64,000 nt of DNA, taken from positions 81,129 to 145,128 of the forward strand of contig CAMCOS010000003.1 in the NCBI GenBank assembly GCA_945876565.1, written 5' to 3'. Shown piece after piece: positions 37,572 to 48,074 of the stretch. The position numbers and the translations under genes are program-made. The first letter of the stretch is position 1. The number at the start of each line of letters is the position of its first letter. The DNA comes from Lautropia mirabilis (GTDB lineage Bacteria; Pseudomonadota; Gammaproteobacteria; Burkholderiales; Burkholderiaceae_B). Below the pieces are notes generated by a model, which made no database searches, was not told the origin of the DNA, and saw only the letters and a list, made by a program, of their open reading frames with translations.

Positions 37572-38315
37572 ATGCGTAAACGTCGTGGTCAAGTCATTGA
37601 CGGGCTCGTTCTGGTGAACAAGCCGGTTGACTGGTCCAGCAACCAGATGTTGCAGCGTGTAAAACGCCTGATTGATGCTCAAAAGGCGGGTCACACGGGC
37701 ACGTTAGATCCCTTTGCAACAGGACTGTTGATTTGTTGTCTTGGCAAGGCAACCAAACTAGCTGGCAAGATGCTGGACGCCGACAAGCAGTACGTCGCAA
37801 CCCTGAAGTTCGGTCAAGAGACCGACTCGGGTGATCTGACCGGTGTTGTGACGGTTGATCTGGAGTCGGAGTTTGTCAGGCCCAGTGAACAACGTTTGCT
37901 CGAGGTGTTGCAACAATTTGTCGGTAGCATCACCCAAGTGCCGCCAATGACTTCGGCGCTTAAGCATAAAGGCAAGCCTTTGTACGAATACGCCCGACAG
38001 GGCATAGAAATTGAGCGTCAGCCTCGGCAAGTCATGATTCATGGTCTTAGTTTGCTTGAGTTTGATGGTTTAAGCGCCACGGTTTCGGTTGACTGCAGCA
38101 AGGGCACTTATATCCGTATATTGGCTCAGGATATCGGTCGTGCGTTGGGTGTGCGCGCCCATCTAGTGGCTTTGAAGCGCACTCGTATTGGTCCCTTCAG
38201 ACTCGAGGATGCTTGGAGTTTGCAGGCATTGGAGTCGATTGAATCCGCTACTGAAGCGGTGCTTGGAGTTGAACAATTGCCTGAGCCATACCGGTTAGCG
38301 TCGATGGTTCAGTAA
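37572..38315 (+). CDS. truB: tRNA pseudouridine(55) synthase TruB
   Basis: 247 residues. GLVLVNKPVDWSS, and GHTGTLDPFATGLL with the catalytic aspartate, are at the N-terminus; the PUA-like C-terminus is short. It makes pseudouridine 55 in the T loop of all elongator tRNAs. GGAAGG is 5 bases before the start. Confidence 0.93.
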   Translation: MRKRRGQVIDGLVLVNKPVDWSSNQMLQRVKRLIDAQKAGHTGTLDPFATGLLICCLGKATKLAGKMLDADKQYVATLKFGQETDSGDLTGVVTVDLESEFVRPSEQRLLEVLQQFVGSITQVPPMTSALKHKGKPLYEYARQGIEIERQPRQVMIHGLSLLEFDGLSATVSVDCSKGTYIRILAQDIGRALGVRAHLVALKRTRIGPFRLEDAWSLQALESIESATEAVLGVEQLPEPYRLASMVQ

Positions 38316-38340
38316 TTTATTGATTTATAAGGAAATATTT

Positions 38341-40164
38341 ATGTCACGCGCGCTGCGTAACGTCGCTATCATCGCCCACGTTGACCATGGCAAAACGACC
38401 CTGGTTGATCAGCTGCTCCGTCAATCAGGAACCTTTCAGGAACATCAGCAGCTCGATGAGCGGGTGATGGACTCCAATGATCTCGAACGTGAGCGTGGCA
38501 TCACCATCCTGGCTAAAAACTGCGCTGTGCAGTATGAGGGCACCCATATCAATATTGTCGACACCCCTGGGCACGCTGACTTTGGTGGTGAGGTCGAGCG
38601 CGTGCTCTCAATGGTTGACGGTGTGTTGTTGCTTGTGGATGCCGTTGAAGGCCCAATGCCACAAACCCGGTTTGTGACTCGTAAGGCCCTAGCGCTCGGC
38701 TTAAAGCCAATCGTGGTGGTTAACAAGATCGATCGTCCCGGTGCTCGCCCGGACTATGTGGTCAATGCGACCTTTGATTTGTTTGACAAGCTTGGCGCCA
38801 CAGAAGAGCAGCTTGATTTCCCGGTGATTTATGCGTCAGGCCTTGATGGCTATTCCGGTCATGAGCCGAGTGTCAGAGACGGTGATATGCGGCCATTGTT
38901 TGAGGCAGTGTTAGACCATGTGCCCATGCGAAACGACGATGTGGACGGTCCATTGCAGCTTCAGATCATCTCTCTTGATTACAGCAGTTACGTTGGCAAG
39001 ATCGGGGTCGGCCGAATTAATCGGGGTCGCATTAAGCCTGGTATGGAAGTGGTTTATCAGTATGGTCCAGATGGCCAGTCTGGCAAGGGGCGCATCAATC
39101 AGGTGCTCAAATTCCAAGGTCTGGAGCGCGTTCTGGTTGACCAGGCCCAAGCTGGCGACATTGTGCTCATCAATGGCATCGAGGACATCGGTATCGGTTG
39201 CACCTTGATGGATTCCAGTGCGATCGAGCCATTGCCAATGTTGAGGATTGATGAGCCAACGCTGGTGATGAACTTCATGGTCAACACCTCACCACTGGCT
39301 GGTCGGGAAGGTAAGTTTGTGACGAGCCGGCAGTTGCGTGATCGCTTGGATCGTGAGCTAAAGGCCAATGTGGCCTTGCGTGTACGTGACACAGATGATG
39401 ACACGGTATTTGAGGTGGCCGGTCGTGGTGAATTGCATCTAACTATTTTGCTAGAAAACATGCGTCGCGAAGGCTATGAGTTGGCAGTTTCACGTCCGCG
39501 CGTCGTGTTTAAAGAGATTAACGGCGAGCGCTGTGAACCGTTTGAGTTGCTCACCTGTGATGTCGAGGATGCGCATCAGGGCGCAGTGATGGAAGAGTTG
39601 GGTCGTCGCAAAGGTGAATTACAGGATATGCAGTCAGATGGCCGTGGCCGCACGCGTCTGGAGTATCGCATTCCAGCCCGTGGGTTGATTGGGTTTCAGA
39701 GTGAGTTTCTGACCTTGACCCGCGGTACCGGGCTGATGAGTCACATTTTTGATGACTACGCACCAGTTCGAGAAGGCTCTGTGGGTGAGCGGCGCAATGG
39801 TGTCCTGATCAGTCAGGATAACGGTGATGCAGTGGCGTATGCTTTGTGGAAACTTCAAGAAAGGGGTCGGATGTTTGTCAGCCCTGGCGAGTCCTTGTAT
39901 GAAGGCATGCTAATTGGCATTCACAGCCGTGATAACGACTTGGTGGTCAACCCGATTCGTGAAAAGAAGTTGACCAACGTTCGTGCATCGGGCAAGGACG
40001 AGCACATTGACCTGACGCCGCCTGTCAAGCTCACACTCGAATACGCCGTTGAGTTTATTGACGATGATGAGCTCGTCGAAGTCACGCCGAAATCGATCCG
40101 ATTGCGTAAACGCCACCTGCAAGAGCACGAGCGTCGACGCTGGTCGCGCGAGGGCGCAGTCTGA
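38341..40164 (+). CDS. typA: ribosome-associated GTPase TypA/BipA
   Basis: 607 residues. [12 protein letters not shown] (G1), [15 protein letters not shown] (G3) and NKIDRPGA (G4) lead the EF-G-like G domain, and [19 protein letters not shown] is the BipA-specific segment of the C-terminal half. It aids 50S assembly at low temperature and under stress. The start at 38341 has AAGGA upstream; an in-frame ATG at 38320 adds seven unrelated residues. Confidence 0.95.
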   Translation: MSRALRNVAIIAHVDHGKTTLVDQLLRQSGTFQEHQQLDERVMDSNDLERERGITILAKNCAVQYEGTHINIVDTPGHADFGGEVERVLSMVDGVLLLVDAVEGPMPQTRFVTRKALALGLKPIVVVNKIDRPGARPDYVVNATFDLFDKLGATEEQLDFPVIYASGLDGYSGHEPSVRDGDMRPLFEAVLDHVPMRNDDVDGPLQLQIISLDYSSYVGKIGVGRINRGRIKPGMEVVYQYGPDGQSGKGRINQVLKFQGLERVLVDQAQAGDIVLINGIEDIGIGCTLMDSSAIEPLPMLRIDEPTLVMNFMVNTSPLAGREGKFVTSRQLRDRLDRELKANVALRVRDTDDDTVFEVAGRGELHLTILLENMRREGYELAVSRPRVVFKEINGERCEPFELLTCDVEDAHQGAVMEELGRRKGELQDMQSDGRGRTRLEYRIPARGLIGFQSEFLTLTRGTGLMSHIFDDYAPVREGSVGERRNGVLISQDNGDAVAYALWKLQERGRMFVSPGESLYEGMLIGIHSRDNDLVVNPIREKKLTNVRASGKDEHIDLTPPVKLTLEYAVEFIDDDELVEVTPKSIRLRKRHLQEHERRRWSREGAV

Positions 40165-40177
40165 GCTCTGCTCGGGA

Positions 40178-40257
40178 AGCGCTTACCGATGTGTAAGCGC
40201 TCTGTCGCACTTGAATCGAAGTCAAGAATAAGTGCCTCTACCAAGATTGGTAAAGGC
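40178..40257. terminator. two hairpins between convergent typA and gabD-like genes
   Basis: AGCGCTTAC-N6-GTAAGCGCT (40178-40201) and a second imperfect hairpin with arms at 40234-40243 and 40248-40257 fill the gap. Neither has a full T tract, so their strength as terminators is uncertain. Confidence 0.45.
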
Positions 40258-40264
40258 TCTTAAA

Positions 40265-41749
40265 TCATACGCCTCCTAAGCAGACGTATTTCATTTCGAG
40301 AAAGTCGTCGATGCCATAGACTGAGCCTTCGCGGCCAAGGCCAGATTGCTTAATCCCGCCAAATGGCCCGACTTCGTTAGAGATGATGCCAGCATTGACC
40401 CCGATGATCCCGTATTCCAGTGCCTCAGCGGTGCGAAAGATGCGACCAATGTCACGACTGTAGAAATAAGCGGCTAGCCCGAATTCGGTGTCGTTGGCCT
40501 GGGCGATAACGTCTGCATCGCTGTCGAATTTGACGATGGGTGCCACGGGTCCAAACGTTTCTTCTCGCATGCAAATCATCTCACGGCTTACGTTGGTTAG
40601 CACGGTTGGTTCGAAGAACCGACCACCACGCACATGGCGCTTGCCGCCGGTGATCACTTTGGCACCCTTGGCGATTGCGTCCTGCACGTGCTCTTGAACC
40701 TTGGCGATGGCTGCGTCGTCAATGAGCGGGCCCGTGGTGATCGCGTCTTCAAAGCCTTCACCAACCTTTAGACGCTGCTCGACTGCACGCGCGAGCTTTT
40801 CAGCGAATGCATCATAGACCTTGGCGTGAACATAAAAGCGGTTGGCGCATACGCAGGTTTGACCGGCATTGCGGTACTTGGATGCCATGGCCCCCTCGAT
40901 CGCCGCATCAAGATCAGCATCTTCAAACACAATGAAGGGAGCGTTGCCACCGAGCTCTAACGAGAGCTTCTTAATGGTCGGGGCACTTTGCTGCATCAAA
41001 ATCCGACCCACCTGGGTTGATCCGGTGAACGTGAGCTTGCGAACAACCGGGCTGTCACAAAGCACTTTGCCGATGGCGATTGACCGCTCACTGTCGCTAG
41101 TCATAATGTTCAGTACACCCGGTGGTATGCCAGCTCGTTGCGCGAGCTCAGCCAGTGCCAATGCAGATAATGGCGTTTGCTCGGCCGGTTTGAGCACCAC
41201 GGTGCAACCAGCTGCAAGTGCTGGTGCCACTTTGCGTGTGATCATGGCATTAGGAAAGTTCCAGGGCGTGATGGCCGCACACACGCCGATTGGTTCACGC
41301 AGGACCAAGATACGGGTGTTGGGCATCGTTGCCTCAAGGGTGTCACCCATGATGCGCTTAGCCTGCTCGGCAAACCATTCAACAAACGAAGCGCCGTAAG
41401 TCACCTCACCCCGTGCTTCGGCAAAGGGTTTACCTTGTTCCACGGTCATGATTCGTGCGAGATCGTCAGCGTTTTGATTGATGAGATCAAACCATTTGCG
41501 TAAGATGCCAGCCCGTGCTTTGGCGGTGAGTGCGCGCCAGGCAGGCCAAGCCGCATTGGCGGCGGCGATGGCCTTTTCAGCTTGATCTGGCCCGAGATTG
41601 GCCACTTGAGCCACGGATTGGCCACTGGCCGGGTTGTCCACCGCAAATACAGCACCATCTAGTGCGTCAACCCAGGCGCCATTGATGTAAGCCTGGGTAT
41701 GCAGCAAGGCAGGGTTGTCGAGTTTGACGGGAAAGGCTGCTGATGACAT
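40265..41749 (-). CDS. gabD: NAD(P)-dependent succinate-semialdehyde dehydrogenase-like aldehyde dehydrogenase
   Basis: 494 residues. ITPWNFPNAMITRKVAPALAAG is shared by GabD-type enzymes; the catalytic glutamate is in LELGGNAP and the catalytic cysteine in GQTCVCANR. These oxidise succinate semialdehyde, or a close relative such as glutarate semialdehyde, to the acid. The second cysteine two residues after the first is typical of GabD. There is no transaminase next to it, so the pathway (GABA or other) is unclear. AGAGGA precedes the start. Confidence 0.8.
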   Translation of the reverse strand: MSSAAFPVKLDNPALLHTQAYINGAWVDALDGAVFAVDNPASGQSVAQVANLGPDQAEKAIAAANAAWPAWRALTAKARAGILRKWFDLINQNADDLARIMTVEQGKPFAEARGEVTYGASFVEWFAEQAKRIMGDTLEATMPNTRILVLREPIGVCAAITPWNFPNAMITRKVAPALAAGCTVVLKPAEQTPLSALALAELAQRAGIPPGVLNIMTSDSERSIAIGKVLCDSPVVRKLTFTGSTQVGRILMQQSAPTIKKLSLELGGNAPFIVFEDADLDAAIEGAMASKYRNAGQTCVCANRFYVHAKVYDAFAEKLARAVEQRLKVGEGFEDAITTGPLIDDAAIAKVQEHVQDAIAKGAKVITGGKRHVRGGRFFEPTVLTNVSREMICMREETFGPVAPIVKFDSDADVIAQANDTEFGLAAYFYSRDIGRIFRTAEALEYGIIGVNAGIISNEVGPFGGIKQSGLGREGSVYGIDDFLEMKYVCLGGV

Positions 41750-41853
41750 TTGGCTTGTCCTCTTCTTCTAATATAAATACAGTGTCCCTCAGTGTATCGC
41801 TGCGGCCGGGTGCGGGCAACGCGCACCGTTAGAATGCTGTTAGAGCCGTCTTG

Positions 41854-42531
41854 TTATCTAGGTAAGCTGCTCGGTCGGTTTGCTTGGGCCATGTGGGTGT
41901 ATTCGTACGCCAAAACCATATCAACGACTTTCTGAGGCTCGTCCTCTATCTGAAAAAGCGCCATGTGACTTGGTGTGACCATATCCAAGCTCAGCACTTC
42001 ACGCTCGACCCATTCGATTAAACCCGTCCAAAATGATCTGCCCATCAGAATCACTGGTCCGGGCGGGATTTTGCGGGTTTGAATCAGGGTGAGCGCCTCG
42101 AATAGCTCATCGAGTGTTCCAAACCCCCCCGGCAGTGCGATGTAGGCCATGCTGTGCATGAAAAAAGTCGCTTTGCGTGAGTAGAAGTACTCAAACTGAA
42201 GGTCAATGCTTTGAAAGGGGTTGTTGACCGGCTCAGCGGGTAAACGGATATTTAGCCCAACGCTGGTGCCGCCCGCTTCAAACGCACCGCGGTTGGCTGC
42301 CTGCATGATGCCAGGGCCGCCACCGGCGATCACCGCCAAGCCAGCCTTGGCTAGACGTTCACCAAGCTCAGTGGCCAGCGCACAGTAGGGCGAGCGAGCT
42401 GGAAGCCTGGCACTACCAAAAATGCTCGCGGCAGGCCCAATGTGCGAGAGCGCTTCGGCAGCGCGCACTAACTCTGACATAATTTGGGGTGTTTGCTCGA
42501 TGGCGGGCAGTGATTGATGGTTCTGATTCAT
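41854..42531 (-). CDS. LOG-family (TIGR00730) Rossmann protein
   Basis: 225 residues. GGGPGIMQAANRGAFEAGG and PGGFGTLDELFE are the nucleotide-binding and catalytic motifs of the Lonely Guy family, which cleaves ribose 5-phosphate from AMP-like or cytokinin nucleotides. The bacterial role is uncertain. If the start is ATG 42531, it overlaps the divergent polA ATG by two bases. An internal ATG at 42480 leaves a 49-base gap and keeps the conserved core, so it may be the true start. Confidence 0.78.
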   Translation of the reverse strand: MNQNHQSLPAIEQTPQIMSELVRAAEALSHIGPAASIFGSARLPARSPYCALATELGERLAKAGLAVIAGGGPGIMQAANRGAFEAGGTSVGLNIRLPAEPVNNPFQSIDLQFEYFYSRKATFFMHSMAYIALPGGFGTLDELFEALTLIQTRKIPPGPVILMGRSFWTGLIEWVEREVLSLDMVTPSHMALFQIEDEPQKVVDMVLAYEYTHMAQANRPSSLPR

Positions 42532-45277
42532 GAAAAAAAACCTGTTGCTAGTCGATGGCTCAAGCTATTTGTACCGTGCCTATCATGCCATGCCTGACCT
42601 GCGAAATGTGCAAGGCGAACCGACTGGCGCAATATATGGCGTCATCAACATGATGCGCAAACTGATTCAAGATTACCAGCCTGACTATGCAGCTTGCGTC
42701 TTTGATACGAAAGGCAAGACGTTTCGGGAGGATATGTATGAACAATACAAGGCTAATCGAGCGGCCATGCCCGAGGATCTGGCGCAGCAGATAGAGCCGA
42801 TTCATGAAGCCGTGGCCGCGCTGGGTTGGCCGGTGATCGGCATTGCTGGCGTGGAGGCCGATGACGTCATCGGCACACTGGCTAGGCTTGCTAGCGAGCA
42901 CGGTGTGCACACAATTATTTCCACTGGTGACAAGGACTTGGCACAGTTGGTTACACCCGACTGCACATTGGTGAACACCATGAATGGTGAGAAACTGGAT
43001 CCCGCTGGCGTGAAGGCCAAATTTGGCGTGCCGCCTGAGCGCATCGTCGATTATTTGATGCTGGTTGGAGACGCCGTGGACAATGTGCCTGGCGTGAACA
43101 AGGTGGGTCCTAAAACTGCCGTGAAATGGCTTGATGCCTACGGTAGTGTTGACAATCTCGTGGCCCGAGCGGAAGAGATCACAGGCGCGGTGGGCAATCA
43201 CCTTCGCGAGGCGCTTGGGCAATTTGATCTGACGCGTGATTTGTTAACCGTGCGCACGAACTGCACCTTGCCCGACGATCTCGCCTCGATCGAGTCGCTG
43301 GTGCCCAAGCCCGCCGACACGGATAAGCTGTTGAGTTTGTATGAGAGATATGGTTTGCGCAGCTGGCTTCGTGAGCTCACCGGAGATCAAACGCGTATTC
43401 CGAGTGGTGACAGTCGGGTGGTCAGATCAACGGCGCAGACAGACGATGCATCTGCTGTGGTTGCCCAAGCGATCGAAACCAGCTACGAGATTGTTACCTC
43501 GCTGGCGCAGGCACAGAATTGGCTCGCACAAATTAAAACCGCTCATTTGGTCGCATTTGATACCGAAACCACGTCCCTGGATGGCATGCAGGCGAGGCTT
43601 GTTGGGTTTTCTTTGAGTGTTCAAGCGGGCAAGGCCTGCTACATACCCTTGGCACATCGGGGTCCACAAAGCATGGATCAGTTGCCCAAAAAGGATGTCT
43701 TGGCGCTTTTTAAGCCCTGGCTTGAGTCTGAGCAACTAACCAAAGTGCTTCATAACGCGAAGTACGATACGCACGTTCTGGCTAACGAGGGCATTGCCTT
43801 GTCGGGTGTGGCCCATGACACGATGTTGCAAGCCTACGTACTAGAGTCCCATCGAAGCGTGGCCTTAGACCAGTTGTCACAACGTTGGCTTGGGCTTAAG
43901 GGTCTGAGTTATCAGGATATTTGTGGCAAAGGTGCCCAACAAATCGGATTTGATGAGGTTGCGATTGAACAGGCCAGTCAGTACGCCTGTGAAGATGCAG
44001 ATTACACATTCAGGCTACATGAGACGCTTTATCCCCAAGTGCTGGCGGCGCCTGATTTGAGAGGCATCTACGAGCTTGAGCTTGAAGTGTCAAAGGTGCT
44101 TTGGCGTATCGAACGCACGGGTGTGGCCATCGATGTGGCGGTGTTGCAGCGACAAAGTCAAACGCTGGGTGAGCAGTTGCTGGACCTGGAAAAGCGTGCA
44201 TACGAGCTAGCGGGGCAGCCGTTTAATTTGAATTCCCCCAAGCAGCTTGGCGAGATTCTGTTTGGTCAGATGCAGTTGCCCGTTGTCCGCAAAACTGCTA
44301 GTGGTGTGCCATCTACGGATGAAGAGGTGCTCAGCAAGTTAGCTGAAGATTATCCCTTGCCTAAATTATTGATGCAGTATCGTGGGCTAGCTAAGTTAAA
44401 GTCGACTTACACCGATAAATTGCCCAAAATGGTCAATCCAAGAACAGGCAGAGTGCATACCAATTATGCGCAGGCCGCCGTGATCACGGGCAGGTTGTCA
44501 TCGTCTGAGCCGAATTTGCAAAACATCCCGATCCGCTCGCCAGAGGGTAGGCAAATCAGGCAGGCGTTCATTCCGACTCACGCAGGTGGCAAGCTCGTGT
44601 CAGCGGACTATTCGCAGATTGAGTTGCGGGTGATGGCGCATGTCTCAGGCGATGTGGGGATGCGTGAGGCATTTGCCAAGGCAGAGGATATTCATCGGGC
44701 AACGGCTGCGGAGGTCTTTGGTGTCGCGCTAGACGAAGTGACCGTCGATCAGCGTCGCACAGCCAAGACGATCAATTTTGGGTTGATATACGGCATGGGT
44801 GCTCATGGCCTGGCCACCAACCTCAGTATTACCCGTGAAGCCGCGCAGAGCTACATTGATCGGTACTTTGCGCGTTACCCGGGTGTGGCGCAGTACATGG
44901 CTGACACCAAAGCCCGTGCTCATGAGCAAGGGTATGTACAAACCGTGTTTGGGCGACGTCTGTGGCTGCCAGACATCAATGCCGGTGGCGCACGTCGTGC
45001 GGGCGCAGAGCGTGCCGCCATTAATGCGCCGATGCAAGGTACGGCGGCTGATCTCATCAAAATGGCCATGGTTCATGTCCAAAAGTGGATCGAAGCCGAG
45101 AAATTGCAAAGCCGGGTGATTATGCAAGTACATGATGAGTTGGTGCTTGATGTGACCGAAGATGAGCTTGATACGGTGTGCACCCACCTGCCGGCACTCA
45201 TGTGTGACGTTACCCAATTCAGTGTTCCGCTGGTTGCCGAGCTCGGACAGGGTGATAATTGGGATCAGGCGCATTAA
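42530..45277 (+). CDS. polA: DNA polymerase I
   Basis: 915 residues with all three domains. The 5' nuclease (1-290) opens LLLVDGSSYLYRAYHA. The 3'-5' exonuclease is intact: DTETTS, HNAKYDTHVL and YACEDADYT supply its acidic residues. The polymerase has SADYSQIELRVMAH, RRTAKTINFGLIYGM and QVHDELVLD. It removes RNA primers and repairs gaps. Its start overlaps that of the divergent LOG gene, and no clear ribosome site is seen. Confidence 0.96.
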   Translation: MKKNLLLVDGSSYLYRAYHAMPDLRNVQGEPTGAIYGVINMMRKLIQDYQPDYAACVFDTKGKTFREDMYEQYKANRAAMPEDLAQQIEPIHEAVAALGWPVIGIAGVEADDVIGTLARLASEHGVHTIISTGDKDLAQLVTPDCTLVNTMNGEKLDPAGVKAKFGVPPERIVDYLMLVGDAVDNVPGVNKVGPKTAVKWLDAYGSVDNLVARAEEITGAVGNHLREALGQFDLTRDLLTVRTNCTLPDDLASIESLVPKPADTDKLLSLYERYGLRSWLRELTGDQTRIPSGDSRVVRSTAQTDDASAVVAQAIETSYEIVTSLAQAQNWLAQIKTAHLVAFDTETTSLDGMQARLVGFSLSVQAGKACYIPLAHRGPQSMDQLPKKDVLALFKPWLESEQLTKVLHNAKYDTHVLANEGIALSGVAHDTMLQAYVLESHRSVALDQLSQRWLGLKGLSYQDICGKGAQQIGFDEVAIEQASQYACEDADYTFRLHETLYPQVLAAPDLRGIYELELEVSKVLWRIERTGVAIDVAVLQRQSQTLGEQLLDLEKRAYELAGQPFNLNSPKQLGEILFGQMQLPVVRKTASGVPSTDEEVLSKLAEDYPLPKLLMQYRGLAKLKSTYTDKLPKMVNPRTGRVHTNYAQAAVITGRLSSSEPNLQNIPIRSPEGRQIRQAFIPTHAGGKLVSADYSQIELRVMAHVSGDVGMREAFAKAEDIHRATAAEVFGVALDEVTVDQRRTAKTINFGLIYGMGAHGLATNLSITREAAQSYIDRYFARYPGVAQYMADTKARAHEQGYVQTVFGRRLWLPDINAGGARRAGAERAAINAPMQGTAADLIKMAMVHVQKWIEAEKLQSRVIMQVHDELVLDVTEDELDTVCTHLPALMCDVTQFSVPLVAELGQGDNWDQAH

Positions 45278-45284
45278 AGCGGAC

Positions 45285-45757
45285 CGGACTTGCAATCTTT
45301 CCAATTGGGCGGGATTGCACGGTGGTGATCTGGCACAGGTATTTGCCACGAGGCTCTGTTGGGGAGGACTTCAGACTTGGCTAAATGCGGCACACCAGCC
45401 CGTGCTGCGTGCCGAGGTCGCTTGGTATGGACGTTTGACCCGAGGGCATGGGCAATTTTAGACTACTCACCCGATTGACGTGGTTGAGCGACTCAGTGCA
45501 CCTGTCTTGGGTTTGTATGGTGGGACCGATGCGGGCATACCGCTCAAAGCGGTTCGCGCATGCAGGCGGCACTGAAATTCAGGTCAGATAAGGCTAGGCT
45601 TAGCGAAATCCTGGTCTATGAGGACGCAGACCATGGGTTTCACGCGGATTACCGCACTATGTATCACCCTAAAGCGGCCAAAGATGCATGGCAACATTGT
45701 CTGGCGTGGTTTAAGATCAAAAAGCTAGGAACCCAGCAACCCAGGTGGCTAGGCTGA
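45285..45757 (+). pseudogene. dienelactone hydrolase family pseudogene
   Basis: Three pieces of one dienelactone hydrolase survive. The first (LCWGGLQTWL then AAHQPVLRAEVAWYGRL) ends in a TAG at 45459-45461. The same frame goes on with ERLSAPVLGLYGGTDAGIPL to a TGA near 45573. A net one-base loss near 45555 then moves to the frame with ALKFRSDKARL, DADHGFHADYR and the C-terminus. The N-terminal part is missing. The Cys, Asp and His of the catalytic triad still stand, so the decay looks recent. Related proteins hydrolyse dienelactones or similar esters. Confidence 0.8.
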
Positions 45758-45768
45758 CTGACGCCTCT

Positions 45769-46641
45769 TCAAAGTGCGCGCAGCGCTGCGATCCGTTGCT
45801 CGATGGGTGGGTGAGTAGAGAATAGCGCACTAAATCCACCGCCACCGCTAATACCCGAGGCTTCGAAACTACGGGGCAGTTCGCCTGGATTCATGTTGCC
45901 TAGTCTGGCCAACGCCTTGATCATGGGTTCGCGTGACTGTAGCAACCGGGCAGAGCCTTCGTCTGCTCTGAATTCTCGTTGCCTTGAGAACCAGGCAACA
46001 ATAATGCTCGCCAGAACCCCGAAAATGATCTCCGACACGATGACAGCAGCATAGTATCCGATGCCAAGACCTCGATCATTCTTGAGAATGACCCGATCTA
46101 CAAAGTAACCTACGATTCGAGCAAAAAAGACGACAAACGTGTTCAAAACGCCTTGAATCAGCGTGAGCGTAACCATGTCGCCGTTGGCAATGTGAGCAAC
46201 CTCATGGCCCAAGACAGCGGTGACCTCTTCCTCTGTCATGCCTTGCAGCAGTCCCGTTGAAACGGCAACCAGCGAACTGTTCTTAAATGCGCCAGTGGCG
46301 AATGCGTTGGGTGCACCATCGTAAATGGCCACTTCCGGGCGACCAATTTCAGCCTTATCCGCAAGTTGGTGCACGGTTTGTACCAGCCACGCCTCGCGGG
46401 CATTGCCGGGCGCGCTCGGATCAATCACGCGAGCACGCGTGGTGAATTTAGCTACAGGTTTGCTAATTAGCAGCGAGATAAATGCGCCGCCAAAACCAAT
46501 GATGGCCGAGAACACCAGCAGGGTCTGGATATCGAGCCCTTGAGGCGTCAGAAAGCGATTGGCGCCCGTGATGTTCAGGATAATTCCAAGAACAATAAGA
46601 ATTGCCAGGTTAGTGGCAAGAAAAAGCACGATTCGTTTCAT
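45769..46641 (-). CDS. htpX: membrane zinc metalloprotease HtpX
   Basis: 290 residues. Two N-terminal membrane helices, the zinc motif [12 protein letters not shown] (about residue 145), two more helices and a distal glutamate region ([12 protein letters not shown]) match M48B HtpX, a heat-shock protease for misfolded membrane proteins. Active site is on the cytoplasmic side. It is a single gene. Confidence 0.92.
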   Translation of the reverse strand: MKRIVLFLATNLAILIVLGIILNITGANRFLTPQGLDIQTLLVFSAIIGFGGAFISLLISKPVAKFTTRARVIDPSAPGNAREAWLVQTVHQLADKAEIGRPEVAIYDGAPNAFATGAFKNSSLVAVSTGLLQGMTEEEVTAVLGHEVAHIANGDMVTLTLIQGVLNTFVVFFARIVGYFVDRVILKNDRGLGIGYYAAVIVSEIIFGVLASIIVAWFSRQREFRADEGSARLLQSREPMIKALARLGNMNPGELPRSFEASGISGGGGFSALFSTHPPIEQRIAALRAL

Positions 46642-46690
46642 GATCTATTTGGTAAACGTATGAGAACAAAGACAAATATTAGACGAATAA

Positions 46691-46723
46691 AACGGCTGAC
46701 AGTTCCTAAAACTGCCAGCCGTT
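46691..46723 (-). terminator. intrinsic terminator after the Rieske oxygenase gene
   Basis: A long stem, AACGGCTG with CAGCCGTT plus an inner CAGTT/AACTG, is followed on the minus strand by TTTTATT. It also separates the gene from htpX. Confidence 0.7.
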
Positions 46724-46750
46724 ATATAAAACCACTCTAAACATAAGGTT

Positions 46751-47899
46751 TTATGTTTTTGGGTGCATCATGGCGTGATACCACTCATGAAAATGCTGCA
46801 TGCCATCCTCCATGGGTGACTGATACGGCCCCATTTCAATGTCACCACGGTCACAGAGTGCTTTGCGACCCGCGTCCATGCGCTCGGCAATCTCGTCATC
46901 TTCCACCGCAGTTTCCATGTAGGCAGCTTGTTGTGCTTCAACGAACTCGCGTTCAAACTCGGCAATTTCTTCCGGGTAATAAAACTCGACCACGTTGACC
47001 GTTTCCTGCGGCGAAATTGGGTACAGGGTCGAGAGCACCAAGACATGTGGATACAGCTCGATCATGTGAGTGGGAAAGTACGTGACCCAAATTGCACCGA
47101 ACTCTGGCGCCTGACCTCGCCGAAACTCGAGCAGTTTGTCATGCCATGTCCGGTAAGCAGCCGAACCGGGTTGTGACAGGGCTCTGTGCACCCCAACGCG
47201 CTGGACACTGAAAAAAGGTGCGAAGTCCCACTTCAAATCATCACAGCTCACAAAATGGCCAAGTCCGGGGTGAAATGGCTCAACGTGGTAGTCCTCGAGG
47301 TACACCTCGATAAAGGTTTTCCAGTTGTAATGACAGGGGTGAACCTCCACACGGTCAAAGACGTAGTCCGAAAAATCAAACTCTGGACGATTGAACAAAG
47401 AGGCCATGTCTTGCTTGGGATCGCGCGGACCCTCAAACAAGAGCCCGTGACTATTCTTTAGTGGGTAGCGATTCAGATTAAGGCACGGCGTTTCATCGAA
47501 ATGCGGAGCACCAAGCAGACGACCAGCGTCATCGTAAGTCCAGCGATGCAGCGGGCAGACAATATTGCCACCGGTGGCCGAGAGGTTGCCGCTGATATTT
47601 TTCGTGCCCGTGACATTGCCCGTTTCGCCGCCAAGCATGAGGGCCTGTCGATGCCGGCAGACATTGGAAATGAGTTCGATACCCCGTTTGCCGTTAACCA
47701 GGACGCGTGCATTGTTTTCGTGCGCAAGCGCGCGCCAGTCACCTTGTTGAGCGATTGTCTTCTCGTGACTGACGTAAATGCTTGACTTGTCGAAGATGAG
47801 TTCGCGCTCCTTTGCGAGCACCTGCTCATCGACATACACACTGGGCGCCAACTGAGTCAGCGCCGGCGAAACATGCACTTTGCGACCTGGATCGGTCAT
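46751..47899 (-). CDS. Rieske non-heme iron oxygenase, alpha subunit type
   Basis: 382 residues. The Rieske centre reads CRH near residue 81 and CPLHRW near 115, an unusually long 31-residue spacing. The mononuclear iron site is in EVYLEDYHVEPFHPGLGHF. The downstream FAPF and YPHVLVLS regions resemble the choline monooxygenase/carnitine-type and aromatic hydroxylase subgroup. No ferredoxin or reductase gene is adjacent, so partners and substrate are unknown. GGAGGG precedes the start. Confidence 0.8.
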   Translation of the reverse strand: MTDPGRKVHVSPALTQLAPSVYVDEQVLAKERELIFDKSSIYVSHEKTIAQQGDWRALAHENNARVLVNGKRGIELISNVCRHRQALMLGGETGNVTGTKNISGNLSATGGNIVCPLHRWTYDDAGRLLGAPHFDETPCLNLNRYPLKNSHGLLFEGPRDPKQDMASLFNRPEFDFSDYVFDRVEVHPCHYNWKTFIEVYLEDYHVEPFHPGLGHFVSCDDLKWDFAPFFSVQRVGVHRALSQPGSAAYRTWHDKLLEFRRGQAPEFGAIWVTYFPTHMIELYPHVLVLSTLYPISPQETVNVVEFYYPEEIAEFEREFVEAQQAAYMETAVEDDEIAERMDAGRKALCDRGDIEMGPYQSPMEDGMQHFHEWYHAMMHPKT

Positions 47900-48074
47900 G
47901 ATTCCCTCCGCAGTGAAAAAAAAAGCCAGCAGGAAACCCTCTCTGGCGCGAAGAAAAACCGGATACCCGATTAAAGTTCGATTGTACCCGAAGGGGTGGG
48001 CTTAAGAACGCAGTTAAAATGAAACCTTGCGTAGCCTCAGGTTTTTATGGCAATTTGAATTCTGGAGAGATGTT

